Source of the DNA: Acetobacterium carbinolicum
Lineage (GTDB): Bacteria; Bacillota; Clostridia; Eubacteriales; Eubacteriaceae
Reading direction: 5' to 3'
DNA length: 64,000 nucleotides
Assembly: GCF_047456275.1 (NCBI RefSeq)
Contig: NZ_CP173357.1
Location: 496,001 to 560,000 of the forward strand
The notes beneath the pieces are model-generated. The model was not told the DNA's origin, did not search any database, and saw nothing but the letters and a program-made list of their open reading frames with translations. Both the position numbers and the translations under genes were made by a program. Positions 44,188 through 53,904 of the stretch are shown one piece after another. Position 1 is the first letter of the stretch. Every line of letters begins with the position of its first letter.

Positions 44188-45069
44188 TTGGAACGAACAC
44201 CGGCAGCATATCCGCAGCAAACCCAAGTATGGCGGGCTGATCACGATGAGGTAAAACGTCAGACCTTTAGTGAACAGGATGTAAAAAAATTAAAGGGCAA
44301 AGAAATACGGGTGGGCGATGCCTATACCAGAATCGCTTATGGGGCATTTAAAAACATTACCAAGGTTAAGCGAATTGTTCTATCCGAAAACATTGCCTAT
44401 ATTGGTGATGAGGCGTTTCGGGGGTGTACGATGTTAAATACCATCAATTTACCTGCTAAGCTTAGGCGGATTGGCAAAGGTGCTTTTTATAATTGTTGTC
44501 GCCTAAAAACTATTATCATTCCGCCAACGGTTAAACGCATTGAACCTAAAACCTTTAAGCAATGTCGCGGGATGAAAGCCATCAGCCTTCATGATCAGAT
44601 CGAAGCGATTGGCGACAGTGCCTTTCTGGAATGCGAGAGCCTGGAGGAAATAAGAATTCCTGAACAGTGCCGTGAAATCGGCTTTCGCAGCTTCTGCTAT
44701 TGCGATAGTCTTAAAAGTGCTTGCTTTCCGGAGGGGCTACTGCGAATTGGTCGGGAAGCCTTTTATCGTAGTGGTTTAACGTCGCTTAAGCTAAATGAAC
44801 AACTGGAAGTGCTGGAAGAAGGGGCCTTTTTGCGCTGTCTGGGATTGCGGGAAATCACAATCCCCAAAAGCGTCAAACAGATTGATAAATGGGCTTTTCA
44901 TGGCTGTGACAATCTCCGCCGGGCGGTTTTTGAGGGTGATCCGGAGATACTGGGTAGTGGGATCTTTAATCGTCTGGATACAACGGTGGTGTGTAAAAAA
45001 GGCTCCTGGGTGGATCGCTATTGCCGGGAAAATGGGTTTACGGTGGAAAACCAAAGCGATGTAAGTTGA
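44188..45069 (+). CDS. BspA-type leucine-rich-repeat (LRR_5) protein
   Basis: 293 aa, about nine repeats of the BspA/LRR_5 pattern, for example IVLSENIAYIGDEAFRGCTM, INLPAKLRRIGKGAFYNCCR and ITIPKSVKQIDKWAFHGCDN, spaced 23 residues apart. No signal peptide or anchor, unlike most BspA proteins, so it is probably intracellular. The final part caps the solenoid. TTG 44188 with AAAGGAGTG upstream is the start. Probably a protein-binding scaffold; partner unknown. Confidence 0.83.
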   Translation: MERTPAAYPQQTQVWRADHDEVKRQTFSEQDVKKLKGKEIRVGDAYTRIAYGAFKNITKVKRIVLSENIAYIGDEAFRGCTMLNTINLPAKLRRIGKGAFYNCCRLKTIIIPPTVKRIEPKTFKQCRGMKAISLHDQIEAIGDSAFLECESLEEIRIPEQCREIGFRSFCYCDSLKSACFPEGLLRIGREAFYRSGLTSLKLNEQLEVLEEGAFLRCLGLREITIPKSVKQIDKWAFHGCDNLRRAVFEGDPEILGSGIFNRLDTTVVCKKGSWVDRYCRENGFTVENQSDVS

Positions 45070-45168
45070 AGTAAAAATTGTAACGTCATGTCGATCCGTG
45101 ATTGCCCGCGAACAGATCAATTGTCAGTTTGATTCAACCGAGACTACAAAAAAGAATTAAAAAAACGG

Positions 45169-45197
45169 TTGCAATTTTTAAAACCGAATGTTAGAAT
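45169..45197 (+). promoter_or_regulatory. Promoter of riboswitch module 1
   Basis: TTGCAA 45169-45174, 17-bp spacer, TAGAAT 45192-45197. The preceding AAAACGGTTGCAATT is nearly identical to module 3 (57589), and the -35 and spacer length match module 2 (53820). Confidence 0.7.
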
Positions 45198-45261
45198 TGC
45201 CTTGTAACTTAAATGAGATTAAGATACGAGCAACAATAAACTAAATATTATGAGATGATAA

Positions 45262-45412
45262 AGTCGCCGAGTCATATCGGCTATGGTAAAAGCAGTGATG
45301 TTTTTACCGCGAGGAATCGGGTGAAATTCCCAAGCAGATGCGCTACCGTGATTGCCGCAAGGCATCAGTCGGGAACTCAAGCTTTATCGACAGATACGAT
45401 TCAACGCAGAGT
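45262..45412 (+). ncRNA. Cobalamin riboswitch aptamer, module 1
   Basis: Core GAGGAATCGGGTGAAATTCC, then CAGATGCGCTACCGTGATTG and CATCAGTCGGGAAC, the conserved G-rich L-box and pseudoknot-strand pattern of cobalamin riboswitches, in a variant shared with modules 2 and 3. Preceded by a GCCGA/TCGGC hairpin and a GGTAAAA/TTTTACC pairing. Boundaries are approximate. It controls the terminator at 45427-45494, in front of the CpXC gene. Confidence 0.85.
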
Positions 45413-45426
45413 GGATCAGATCATAA

Positions 45427-45494
45427 AAGTTCTACAGCAACACTGGAACTTCTGTCTAAGGCCTTTTTTGGCTTTGATGGGAGTTCTTTTTTTG
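45427..45494 (+). terminator. Riboswitch expression platform 1 (antiterminator/terminator)
   Basis: AAGTTC (45427-45432) can pair with GAACTT (45446-45451) as an antiterminator. GAACTTCTGTCTAAGGCC can instead pair with GGCTTTGATGGGAGTTC, giving a terminator with T7. The alternatives are mutually exclusive, so cobalamin binding would favour termination. Confidence 0.75.
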
Positions 45495-45522
45495 TATAAA
45501 AAACAGAAAATTGGAGGTTTCA

Positions 45523-46215
45523 ATGGCGACCAGAAAAAAAATTGTAAAAACCTGTCCGTCCTGTGGCGCATTTTTTAATGCTGAAGCCTATGAGGTGATT
45601 AATGCTACTCTAGACACAGCATTAAGAGACGAGGTCATTTGGGGGAGGATTTTTGACTTTACCTGCCCATCCTGTACACATCACTTTAGAAGCCCTTATT
45701 CCATGGCCTATAAAGAAATGGAAAAGGAGTACATTATTTTTCTGGAGTTGGACGAGGACGCCAGAGATGAAGACGAACGGATCAGCAAAAGTCGCATAAC
45801 TGGAGATCAGATTGCCGAGACTCGGGAGCTCTTCCCCACCTACCGCATTCGGGTGGTCCACGACATGATGGATCTGATTGAAAAGATTCACATTTTCAGC
45901 GCTGGCCTCAATGACAAGATCGTTACCTATCTGGGCTATAAGATCAAGGATGATGTCACTGTGAAAATGAAAAACGCTAAACCACCAATTCGGGTTTATA
46001 AAGCCCTGTTTGATTCCTTAAAAGGCAAAGCAGGAGAGCTTAACTTTGGGCTGCTCAGCAGCTCCCCCAAACCCATCTTTGTTACCACCCCGACCCGGGA
46101 TTACGAGTATCTGCTTAAAAAAAGCCCGCTCCGCCAGCAGTTTGACGAAGCGGAAGGATTGTACCAAATTGATGAAGGCTGGGCCGCCGGGATTGATAAA
46201 GTGCTGATTGCTTGA
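45523..46215 (+). CDS. CpXC-domain protein under cobalamin riboswitch control
   Basis: 230 aa. TCPSCGAFFNAEAYEVIN, then FTCPSCTHHFRSPYSMAYKE: two C-P-x-C knuckles, the signature of the CpXC domain, probably a zinc site. The rest is acidic, helical and without known motifs. No signal peptide, so cytoplasmic. ATG 45523 with TTGGAGG at 45511-45517 is the start. A cobalamin riboswitch terminator ends 29 bp before the start codon, so expression should rise when cobalamin is scarce. Its link with corrinoid uptake or salvage is unknown; it is the only cytoplasmic member of the riboswitch set. Confidence 0.75.
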   Translation: MATRKKIVKTCPSCGAFFNAEAYEVINATLDTALRDEVIWGRIFDFTCPSCTHHFRSPYSMAYKEMEKEYIIFLELDEDARDEDERISKSRITGDQIAETRELFPTYRIRVVHDMMDLIEKIHIFSAGLNDKIVTYLGYKIKDDVTVKMKNAKPPIRVYKALFDSLKGKAGELNFGLLSSSPKPIFVTTPTRDYEYLLKKSPLRQQFDEAEGLYQIDEGWAAGIDKVLIA

Positions 46216-46685
46216 ACTAATTAAGAAACAAGGGTTGACTGTGTTGGCATAAAATCAAAAACAACTGATTGCATCAAATGTGACAGCACATTCAAATAAA
46301 CAGGCAGAACGATCATTGAAAACTAAAAAAGTCGAAGGCTCTTAAAAAAGACGTTCCAGGTGGTTACACCTTGAGAATAAATGTGAAGCATTGGGTTTCA
46401 TGGTTTGGTTAACAAACAGAAAGGGGGCGCGTGTGAAAAAGCAGGATGAGCAGAACTGCAGTCTTATCCGATTGGAGGAACCGGCCAATTGACTGCAGCA
46501 GAATCGGTTCAAAAATTGGTTTTTGGTAACGAGGGCAAATAAAAAACCACAGGAATTGGTAGATTCCTGTGGTGGGTGACAACAAGTCACATTAGATAAT
46601 TATAATTTAGTTTACCCTCTATTGACAGTGATGTCAAGATTCAAATTTTCAAATTTAAGAAAAAAATTATGGAGGATTAAAACAC
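46216..46685. other. 470-bp leader region with inverted repeat, unassigned
   Basis: Contains CCACAGGAAT (46542-46551) with its complement about 6 nt downstream. On the minus strand the hairpin is followed by a T-run (terminator-like leftward); on the plus strand it is not. TGACAA, 18 bp, TATAAT (46577-46606) is a possible promoter for the secreted DUF4430-like gene. The 46320-46500 part is GC-richer with several short pairings, but I find no match to a cobalamin aptamer core or another riboswitch I know. No gene. Confidence 0.4.
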
Positions 46686-47510
46686 ATGAAAATCAAAAGT
46701 TATGGTAAAAAAGCATTAGCAGTAGTCGGTTCGATGGCAATGTTGTCAGCATTTGCTTCCCCAGCATTTGCAGCAGGTTTGGATGATGGGACGGATTTCT
46801 ACATTGCCGTGGATCAGTCTGTTATGGGCGGGCCGGCAATTGTGGCTCCGGCTCATGTTCATGTCAATCCGGCAGATTATAGTACCACAACTGTTTTGGA
46901 GCTGTTAAATGACGTTAAAGGCGGTGTAACCGTGCATGACAATTATGGTTATGTGGATTACATGAGTAGTTCGTTTTCGGATAGCTATAATTTCGGAACA
47001 TACTATGGTACATTAACTGATCCTTGCACCGATGCACACATGGTCTCTACTAATCAGAGTGATGGTTTGTTAAAAGAAAAAGAATTTACCGGAGTTTCCG
47101 GTTGGATGATGCAGATTGACAGTCAGACATCAGGAACCTATGGCGGTAATACGGTTTGGTACAGCGGGAATACGACCGTACAGGATCTGATTAACACCGG
47201 TTTACTCAATGCTGGGGACACCAGTGCCACCATTCGTTGGTATTACTCCCTGAATATGGGTGCTGACATGGGACTGTCATACAGTTCATGGTTGCCAACC
47301 GAAGATCCGACATATAATGGAACAGCTTGGGTATACGATTGGAATAGCACAGAATATACTGCACCTGACTTTACGATGGCCAACAAAGATGCGTTGGTAA
47401 AAGCATTGGCGAATAATCCAACTGATCCAGATTATGCTACCGCCTTAGCTGTCTTTAATGATGTTGATGCCACACAGACTGCAGTCGATGCGGCAACGGC
47501 TTCACTCTAA
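46686..47510 (+). CDS. Secreted DUF4430-like protein (possible corrinoid binder)
   Basis: 274 aa. Signal peptide 1-29 (KKALAVVGSMAMLSAFASPAFA, cut at AFA-AG). The body has the order of a DUF4430 beta domain: TTVLELLNDVKGGVTV, then FTGVSGWMMQIDSQTSGTYG, then AGDTSATIRWYYSLNMGADM. This resembles the x-G-W-x-x-x-[IV]-N/D and G-D-x-[IV]-x-x-x-Y strands of transcobalamin-like domains. It lacks ChW repeats or a membrane anchor, so it is presumably released or held by others. GGAGG before ATG 46686. A hairpin terminator follows, then the giant protein gene. Confidence 0.7.
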   Translation: MKIKSYGKKALAVVGSMAMLSAFASPAFAAGLDDGTDFYIAVDQSVMGGPAIVAPAHVHVNPADYSTTTVLELLNDVKGGVTVHDNYGYVDYMSSSFSDSYNFGTYYGTLTDPCTDAHMVSTNQSDGLLKEKEFTGVSGWMMQIDSQTSGTYGGNTVWYSGNTTVQDLINTGLLNAGDTSATIRWYYSLNMGADMGLSYSSWLPTEDPTYNGTAWVYDWNSTEYTAPDFTMANKDALVKALANNPTDPDYATALAVFNDVDATQTAVDAATASL

Positions 47511-47543
47511 GTAATGTAGTGTTTTGATTTTGGTGAAAGGTTT

Positions 47544-47572
47544 AAAGAGGGACATTTGGTCCCTCTTTCTTT
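47544..47572 (+). terminator. Rho-independent terminator
   Basis: AAAGAGGGAC and its complement around ATTTG, then CTTT. The T-run is short, so read-through into the 1987-aa gene is likely; no other promoter for that gene is obvious. Confidence 0.7.
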
Positions 47573-47594
47573 AATATAAGGAAAGGGATTAAAA

Positions 47595-50500
47595 ATGAAA
47601 AATATATGGATCGAAAAGAAAAAGAATATCACAATCATGCTTTTTTTCTTGATAACAATGATGGTGGTGTCTGGCTTCACTTCCATGGCAGTTAGGGCAG
47701 AAGGGGAAACCGGAGATACTTGGAATCCGGCAACCGGCAGTTATGTAATCAGCACAGTCGCAGATCTTAACGCCTTTCGGGCGTCAATGATTACTGATAA
47801 AATAGACTACACTGGAAAAAAGATAATGCTAAACAATGATATTACCATCGATGAAACACATCCGTTGACATCATTGAAACGCCCATCTTCAACTCGTAAT
47901 TTTTCCGGGGTTTTTGATGGACAGGGCCATAGCATTATCGGATACAACGATAATCAGATGGCGGTATTTCATACAATTGCGGCCTCTGGCAAGGTTTATA
48001 ATTTTAATTTAGAATCTGTAGATTTACAGGCGTTTAAAAGCACTTCTACGTCTCAGAAGCTTGGAACATTGGCAATGAAGAATCAAGGAAAAATAATTAA
48101 TTGTTCGGCAACCGGAACAATAAAAACGGCAACTGGTAATGCTTCTCAAGTCGGTGGATTAGTGGGGCAAAATAATGGAAGTAATGCCCAGATCATCAAC
48201 TGTTACAGTCGTGTAAATATTGAAGAAACCAATGGAAAGTGGATTGGCGGCATTGCTGCAATGAATAGTAATTCTGCAATTATGCAGAATTGTTATGCTA
48301 CTGGTCATTTAACGAGTACTGAAACAGAAACCATTTATTCAATTGCTTATGAAACTGATCAAACGAATATTAAAGGTTGCTATTATCAGGATACAATCAA
48401 TACTAACCTGGCAACGATTAATAATTTTGGTGCTCCATTAACCGAAACCCAGTTTAAAGACAGTATGAATAGCGCTTCAAATTTCCCGAACTGGAATTTT
48501 GAGAAAGAATGGAAAATGGATGCCACCAATGGCGGGTATCCCAGCTTGCGCTACCAGCTGCCGGAAGGAAATAGCAGCGAAATACAGGTAAAAGCAGTCG
48601 TAAAAATCAAAGATAAGGTCGTTCCGGATACCGACATCAATACGGATGCAACTGACTTTCTAAAGGCTGACATTGAAAGCATTACGCTGGTTGCCACCGA
48701 TGGTAAGGCAGAAAGTCAGACGATCATTGATGACTATCATGCAAAGCTGGAACTAAAAGATCCGGATAAAGGGATCCAAAATCCATTAACCTTTACGGGT
48801 GTTGCAGCAGCAAAGAATAATTTTGATGGCAAGTTGCAAGGCTTTTTATCCCAGTATAAGCTGGTCTATGACGACAGCGGATCAAATGCCTACACCCTTA
48901 AATTCTTCAGTAACGAATATAAAACGGGTGTTTTAGGGGAAGATTTTAGTGTCAATGAACCAGCGTTTACCTTTAACAGCAAAACAACGTATTCGGATGA
49001 TCAAAAAGCAGCAGCGATTGCTGCCACCGAAACCCGCATTCAGGAATCGCTGGCATACTATCTGCCCGTCGATGTTTCCGGGCATGATGCGGTGTTTGGG
49101 GCTGGCAATAACCAGTACGGTTCCTGGCTGATTTTCACCTCGGCCAGAGCCGGTTATACCCCGCATGCAGGCTTTTTCGATGAATGCTATCAGGCCTTTG
49201 AGGAAAAATACACCGCATCGAAAAAAGTGGATGGAGAAGGCAAACCCTTAAATGAAGGTTTCGATGCCAATGAAGTCGCCAAGGATGCACTGGCCATCAC
49301 CGCCATGGGCTATGACGCCCGAAATGTGGCTGGCTACAATCTTATTGAAATGCTGACCAATGGAAAAAACCCGTCCGACGGTTATTTTGTAGGACAGGTA
49401 AGTTCATTTGCTATTGATTCTTACAATTATTTACCGGGCACACAAGAAGCCTACGCGGTTGAGCTGGCAAAAAAAGCGCTTGACGGAGCCAGCACTGGCA
49501 ATGATCCGCTGATTGATATGTACATCATGGGATCTCAGCCGCTGGCCGCCTACTACGATCCCAATGCTCAGGAAGGAACCGATCTCTATTATGTCAAACA
49601 GGCGATGGAAACTGTGTTTATCCCTTATTTTTCACGTATTCAGGGCTATACCGGCGTGTTCTACAGCGGCATCAGCTACAATAATCCCTGGTCCAATGCT
49701 CAGGTGTATATCATGCTGGGAATGGCAGATGTGGATATTTTCCAAGCGGATTTTATTAAAAACGGCTTTTCAATGTTGGATTCACTTGCCTCAGTTAGCC
49801 AGTCCTATAGTGCCGATCAGGGCCAGATCGCACGAGGCTATGAGGCAGTTGTAAGAGCTTATCGAAATGAGAACCAGATCTTTGACTGCACTGATGTTTT
49901 AAACTCAACGGTGCGGGTCAACAACGCCATTGCTGAGCTGCCGGCGGCGGACACCATCACCGATGAAAACAAAGCTGCTGCTCAAACAGCACTGGATGAA
50001 GTGGATAATCTGTTGAATAACCAAGAGTTAACCTGGTCGGAAACTCAATTAAATAGTATTGATAAAACCAAATACGAGACCGTTAAAGCAAAACTGGCCG
50101 GGAGCGATACGCCAAGCGATACGGACACAGCGAAGGCAAAAATGGTTGACGATCAAATTGCAGCACTGTCGGATGCGGATAAGCTGACATTGGCAGAAAA
50201 AGAAAAAGTTACAAAGGCACGAGTTGATTATACAGCCTTAACTGAAGTGCAACAGAAGCTAGTCACTAATCTGGCTGTACTTGAAGCAGCTGAGGCAAAA
50301 ATAGCGGAACTGGAAGCAACTGCAGGTTCTGAAGCGGATAGAGCGGAAGCTAAAAAAGTTAGTGATCTCATTGATGGGATAAAAGCCGTTGATCAGCTTA
50401 AAGCCGGTGACAAAGCCGAGGTGATGAAGATTCGAAAAGCCTTTAAGGCCTTAACCGGTAGTCAGAAAGATTTTGTCAGTGAAGAAATCCAACAAAAACT

Positions 50501-53500
50501 AACCGCTGCTGAAGATAAAATAGCGGAACTGGTAAAAACAGTGCCCCCAGTGAGATATGAAGAAACTGGGATTGAAGTAACTGGTCTTCCTGAAAAAGTA
50601 AAAAAATTGATTGTAGAAGATAAAAAGAATGACGCTAAGGTGAAAGCAGCAGCCGAAAAAGCGGCTACTGAGGCAGGGCTTAAAAATGTAACGGTGGTCA
50701 CTCTCTATGACATTAAACCAAATATGACAGATGACGAATTGAAGACTTTTAATGGCGAAGACAATAGCTATGTAACGATGATGCTTCCGATTCCGGAAAA
50801 TCAGCGTGGGGCCAGTAGTTATCAGATTTATCATTTAAAAAGTGGTGGAATGGTCGAATGGATTACACCGGTAGTTTCAGAAGATGGTGCTACCCTGATT
50901 TTTACGGTAAGTTCTTTCTCTGATTTTGGAATTATTGCTGAAGCAGAAACAGCCGGTGAAACCGAAAACGAAAAAGAGGCTAAAACGGTAGATGATTTAA
51001 TTGGCAAATTACCAGCAGAAAGTGCGTTGGCACTAACCGATAAAATACAAGTAGAGCAAGCTCAAACAGCCTTTGAGAAACTTACGGCTGAGCAGCAAGC
51101 TTTGGTCAAAGAAGACAACCGGACAAAGCTGGAATTAGCGGTAGCCAAAATCGCAAAACTTGTAAAAGATGCTAATGAAGCAGATCAAGCTGAAGCGCAA
51201 AAGGTAATTGATAAGATAGATAAATTACCAGCAACGAATGAGTTGGTATTAACCAACAAACAACAAGTTGAAGAAACATGGAACGCATATACAGCATTAA
51301 GTGACTTGCAAAAGAAATTAGTAAAAAATATAGAAACGTTAACAGCAGCGAAAACTAGAATCACTGAACTCGAAAAAACTAAAGCCGATCAGGCTGCCGC
51401 TAAAAAAGTGACAGATCAGATTAATGCTTTGGGAACCATCACCAAATGGGATCAAAAGGCGAGTATTGAATCCGCTCGAACGGAATATAACAAATTGACA
51501 GCAGATCAAAAAGACCTTGTTAGCGCCGATACGTTAATAATTTTAACAAATGCCGAAACAGCTATCGAAAAATTAAAGCCAAATAATGGTAGCATCACCA
51601 TTGACGTGGAACGATTTACCATTGGACAGGGATTCTATGTCGAACCGGTCATTGTTTCTATTGAAGAAGGTGAAACCGCCCGTCAGGCTTTAGAAAAACT
51701 ACTGGGTGCCGATAACCTGGTTGGTGACGTGGGTTATCTTCGGGCCGTTAAAGGAGCCGATAACGGAACTGCAACGATCCCGGATTATATTGTCTCAAAA
51801 ATAGGTGGCGACAACAGTGCAGTAGCTAACGCTTATAGCAGCCGTTATGGTGGCGATATATTAGGAGAATTTGACTATAGTAAATATTCCGGCTGGTATT
51901 ATTTGGTTAATAATTCGGCCCCCAATGTAGGGATGGATGCATACACCCTCAACGATGGTGATGTGATGCGGTTAGCTTTTACCTATTGGGGAACAGGGAG
52001 CGATATAACCGGGATAGAATATGGAACCAACAAAGTGCTGGTGAACATCGCTAATAAAGATAGCCTGTTAAAAGCGATTGCCGCTGTTAATGCCAATAAA
52101 TCGACCTACTTAAGTGATGCTGGCATTAAAACCGCCTATGATACTGCGATGACAGTTGTGCAAGATATGACCGCAACTTTTAAAGCGACGAACGATGCGG
52201 CGATAGCACTGAACAAGGCTGTAGCTAATTCGGCTAAAACAGATCAAGAAATAGCAAAAAAAGTTAGTGATCAGATTGATGCATTACCAGTAGTAACTAA
52301 GCTGGCATTGACTGATAAGGATGCGGTAACGGCAGCTCGTATTGGTTATGATGCACTAACAGCGACGCAAAAAGCGTTTGTCACCAATTTCAGTACTTTG
52401 GCGGCTGCCGAAGCAAAAATTGCTGAACTGGAAAAAGAAGCAACTGAAGTAGCCAATAAAGCTGCGGCTAAAGCGGTTACCGATAAAATTGCCGCACTTC
52501 CCAGCGGAACGGCTTTGTTGCTGGGAGAAAAAGCCGATGTTGTCGCTGCTCGGATTGCCTATAATGCATTGACGGAAACACAGAAAGCATTGGTTACTAA
52601 TCTCAGCGCGTTAATTCTGGCAGAGACTCGAATCGCTGAACTGGAAGCAGAAACCCCGGTTGTTAAAGATATAAAGACTGGGATTGAAGCAATCGGATTA
52701 CCAGCCGGAACAGCCATTAAGGTTGGGGATGAAAGTGCTGATACCGATAAGACCGGAGAAGCATTGAAATCAGCTAAAAAACAAGGTATCAAGGACGCAA
52801 AAATTATCAGCCTTTATGCCATCAAACCCGACATGAGTGATACCGAGCTGGAAAAATTCAACAATGATGCTACCAGTTATGTCACCCTGACCATTCCACT
52901 CAGCACTGAACAGTGGGGTTATGATAGTTATCAGATTTATCATAAAAAAATAAATGACGCGGTGGAATGGATTACTCCAACGCTGTCTGAAGATGGAAAA
53001 TCACTAATTTTTAAAGTCAACGCATTTTCAGATTTCGGTGTAGTTGGAACAAAAACAACCACCGATACCGAAATACCCGTGGTTGATTTTAGCTACTGCA
53101 CTCACGTCCAAAACGTAGGCTGGCAGAATTGGAGAAACAACGGCGATATGAGCGGAACCCAGGGTAAATCGTTACGATTGGAAGGGATACAAATTAAACG
53201 GACCGATACCGCTGATGTCGATCTCGGGATTCGTTACGAAACCCACATTGAAAATATTGGCTGGGAAGATGATTGGAAAGCTGATGGGGACACAAGCGGC
53301 ACCGAAGGCCGGTCGTTAAGACTGGAAGCAATCCGGATTGAATTAACCGGAGCCGATGCTAAAAATTATGATGTTTATTACCAGGTTCATGCCCAGAACA
53401 TCGGTTGGATGGCTTTTGCCCAAAATGGTAAAGAGGCCGGGACCGCCGGTTTTGGTTATCGCCTGGAAGGTATTCGTGTAGTGGTTGTACCTAAGGGTCA

Positions 53501-53558
53501 AGCTGCACCAACACCTGAAGATGGAAGCATTGAGACAGCTTTTCTGATTAGGAGATAA
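47595..53558 (+). CDS. Giant secreted multidomain protein: alpha/alpha toroid, DUF4430 and ChW repeats
   Basis: 1987 aa. Signal peptide to about 36 (AVRAEGE). GLUG-type repeats about 150-250 (GGLVGQNNGSNAQIINCYS). Helical toroid about 330-770 (GSWLIFTSARAGYTPHAGFF; DALAITAMGYDARNVAGYNL), homologous to the 717-aa protein. Roughly 65-residue helical repeats ending AEAKIAELE at about 850-970, 1120-1330 and 1485-1690. Two similar beta domains (about 990-1115 and 1694-1820) containing SSYQIYHLKSGGMVEWITP-type strands. DUF4430 about 1332-1480 (FTIGQGFYVEPVIVSIEEGE; YSGWYYLVNN). Three ChW repeats 1832-1985 (NIGWEDDWKADGDTSGTEGR). It combines both transcobalamin folds with a cell-wall-binding end. 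Likely a surface corrinoid binder; binding is inferred. Confidence 0.85.
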   Translation: MKNIWIEKKKNITIMLFFLITMMVVSGFTSMAVRAEGETGDTWNPATGSYVISTVADLNAFRASMITDKIDYTGKKIMLNNDITIDETHPLTSLKRPSSTRNFSGVFDGQGHSIIGYNDNQMAVFHTIAASGKVYNFNLESVDLQAFKSTSTSQKLGTLAMKNQGKIINCSATGTIKTATGNASQVGGLVGQNNGSNAQIINCYSRVNIEETNGKWIGGIAAMNSNSAIMQNCYATGHLTSTETETIYSIAYETDQTNIKGCYYQDTINTNLATINNFGAPLTETQFKDSMNSASNFPNWNFEKEWKMDATNGGYPSLRYQLPEGNSSEIQVKAVVKIKDKVVPDTDINTDATDFLKADIESITLVATDGKAESQTIIDDYHAKLELKDPDKGIQNPLTFTGVAAAKNNFDGKLQGFLSQYKLVYDDSGSNAYTLKFFSNEYKTGVLGEDFSVNEPAFTFNSKTTYSDDQKAAAIAATETRIQESLAYYLPVDVSGHDAVFGAGNNQYGSWLIFTSARAGYTPHAGFFDECYQAFEEKYTASKKVDGEGKPLNEGFDANEVAKDALAITAMGYDARNVAGYNLIEMLTNGKNPSDGYFVGQVSSFAIDSYNYLPGTQEAYAVELAKKALDGASTGNDPLIDMYIMGSQPLAAYYDPNAQEGTDLYYVKQAMETVFIPYFSRIQGYTGVFYSGISYNNPWSNAQVYIMLGMADVDIFQADFIKNGFSMLDSLASVSQSYSADQGQIARGYEAVVRAYRNENQIFDCTDVLNSTVRVNNAIAELPAADTITDENKAAAQTALDEVDNLLNNQELTWSETQLNSIDKTKYETVKAKLAGSDTPSDTDTAKAKMVDDQIAALSDADKLTLAEKEKVTKARVDYTALTEVQQKLVTNLAVLEAAEAKIAELEATAGSEADRAEAKKVSDLIDGIKAVDQLKAGDKAEVMKIRKAFKALTGSQKDFVSEEIQQKLTAAEDKIAELVKTVPPVRYEETGIEVTGLPEKVKKLIVEDKKNDAKVKAAAEKAATEAGLKNVTVVTLYDIKPNMTDDELKTFNGEDNSYVTMMLPIPENQRGASSYQIYHLKSGGMVEWITPVVSEDGATLIFTVSSFSDFGIIAEAETAGETENEKEAKTVDDLIGKLPAESALALTDKIQVEQAQTAFEKLTAEQQALVKEDNRTKLELAVAKIAKLVKDANEADQAEAQKVIDKIDKLPATNELVLTNKQQVEETWNAYTALSDLQKKLVKNIETLTAAKTRITELEKTKADQAAAKKVTDQINALGTITKWDQKASIESARTEYNKLTADQKDLVSADTLIILTNAETAIEKLKPNNGSITIDVERFTIGQGFYVEPVIVSIEEGETARQALEKLLGADNLVGDVGYLRAVKGADNGTATIPDYIVSKIGGDNSAVANAYSSRYGGDILGEFDYSKYSGWYYLVNNSAPNVGMDAYTLNDGDVMRLAFTYWGTGSDITGIEYGTNKVLVNIANKDSLLKAIAAVNANKSTYLSDAGIKTAYDTAMTVVQDMTATFKATNDAAIALNKAVANSAKTDQEIAKKVSDQIDALPVVTKLALTDKDAVTAARIGYDALTATQKAFVTNFSTLAAAEAKIAELEKEATEVANKAAAKAVTDKIAALPSGTALLLGEKADVVAARIAYNALTETQKALVTNLSALILAETRIAELEAETPVVKDIKTGIEAIGLPAGTAIKVGDESADTDKTGEALKSAKKQGIKDAKIISLYAIKPDMSDTELEKFNNDATSYVTLTIPLSTEQWGYDSYQIYHKKINDAVEWITPTLSEDGKSLIFKVNAFSDFGVVGTKTTTDTEIPVVDFSYCTHVQNVGWQNWRNNGDMSGTQGKSLRLEGIQIKRTDTADVDLGIRYETHIENIGWEDDWKADGDTSGTEGRSLRLEAIRIELTGADAKNYDVYYQVHAQNIGWMAFAQNGKEAGTAGFGYRLEGIRVVVVPKGQAAPTPEDGSIETAFLIRR

Positions 53559-53652
53559 AATAACATTGTTTTAAAAGTAATGGTCTGGCATGGAGAGGCT
53601 GACTGTTAAATAAACCAAGAACAAGGCGCAGCGTTTAAAACGCTTCTGCCGG

Positions 53653-53693
53653 GCAACGGCACAGGAATAAACCACCTGTGCCATTGCTTTTTT
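53653..53693 (+). terminator. Rho-independent terminator after the giant gene
   Basis: GCAA plus GGCACAGG pair with CCTGTGCC plus TTGC around a 9-nt loop, followed by T6. Confidence 0.9.
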
Positions 53694-53819
53694 AAGGATC
53701 AGAAAGTTTAATACAATGTGTAATAGTGATCGTTATTTTAAGATCATAAATTCAAAAATATAAATCGGTGTGGATTGAGTAAAAAGGAGTTCAAATAAAA
53801 AGTTGTATACCAAAAACTA

Positions 53820-53848
53820 TTGCAATTTGATGGCTTAGATGATAAACT
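53820..53848 (+). promoter_or_regulatory. Promoter of riboswitch module 2
   Basis: TTGCAA 53820-53825, 17-bp spacer, TAAACT 53843-53848. Same -35 and spacing as modules 1 and 3. Confidence 0.6.
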
Positions 53849-53904
53849 TTGGTTAAGAAATTATTGGGCTGTCTTTTATAGTATCAGTATGGTTTAATTG
53901 AATA

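Noticed and set aside
46300..46560. A fourth cobalamin riboswitch upstream of 46686
   Set aside because: The conserved GGTGAAA and GCGCTACCG strands found in the other three modules are absent.
46342..46590. 82-codon minus-strand open frame before the DUF4430-like gene
   Set aside because: No ribosome site, low-complexity composition, overlaps the hairpin; treated as leader DNA.
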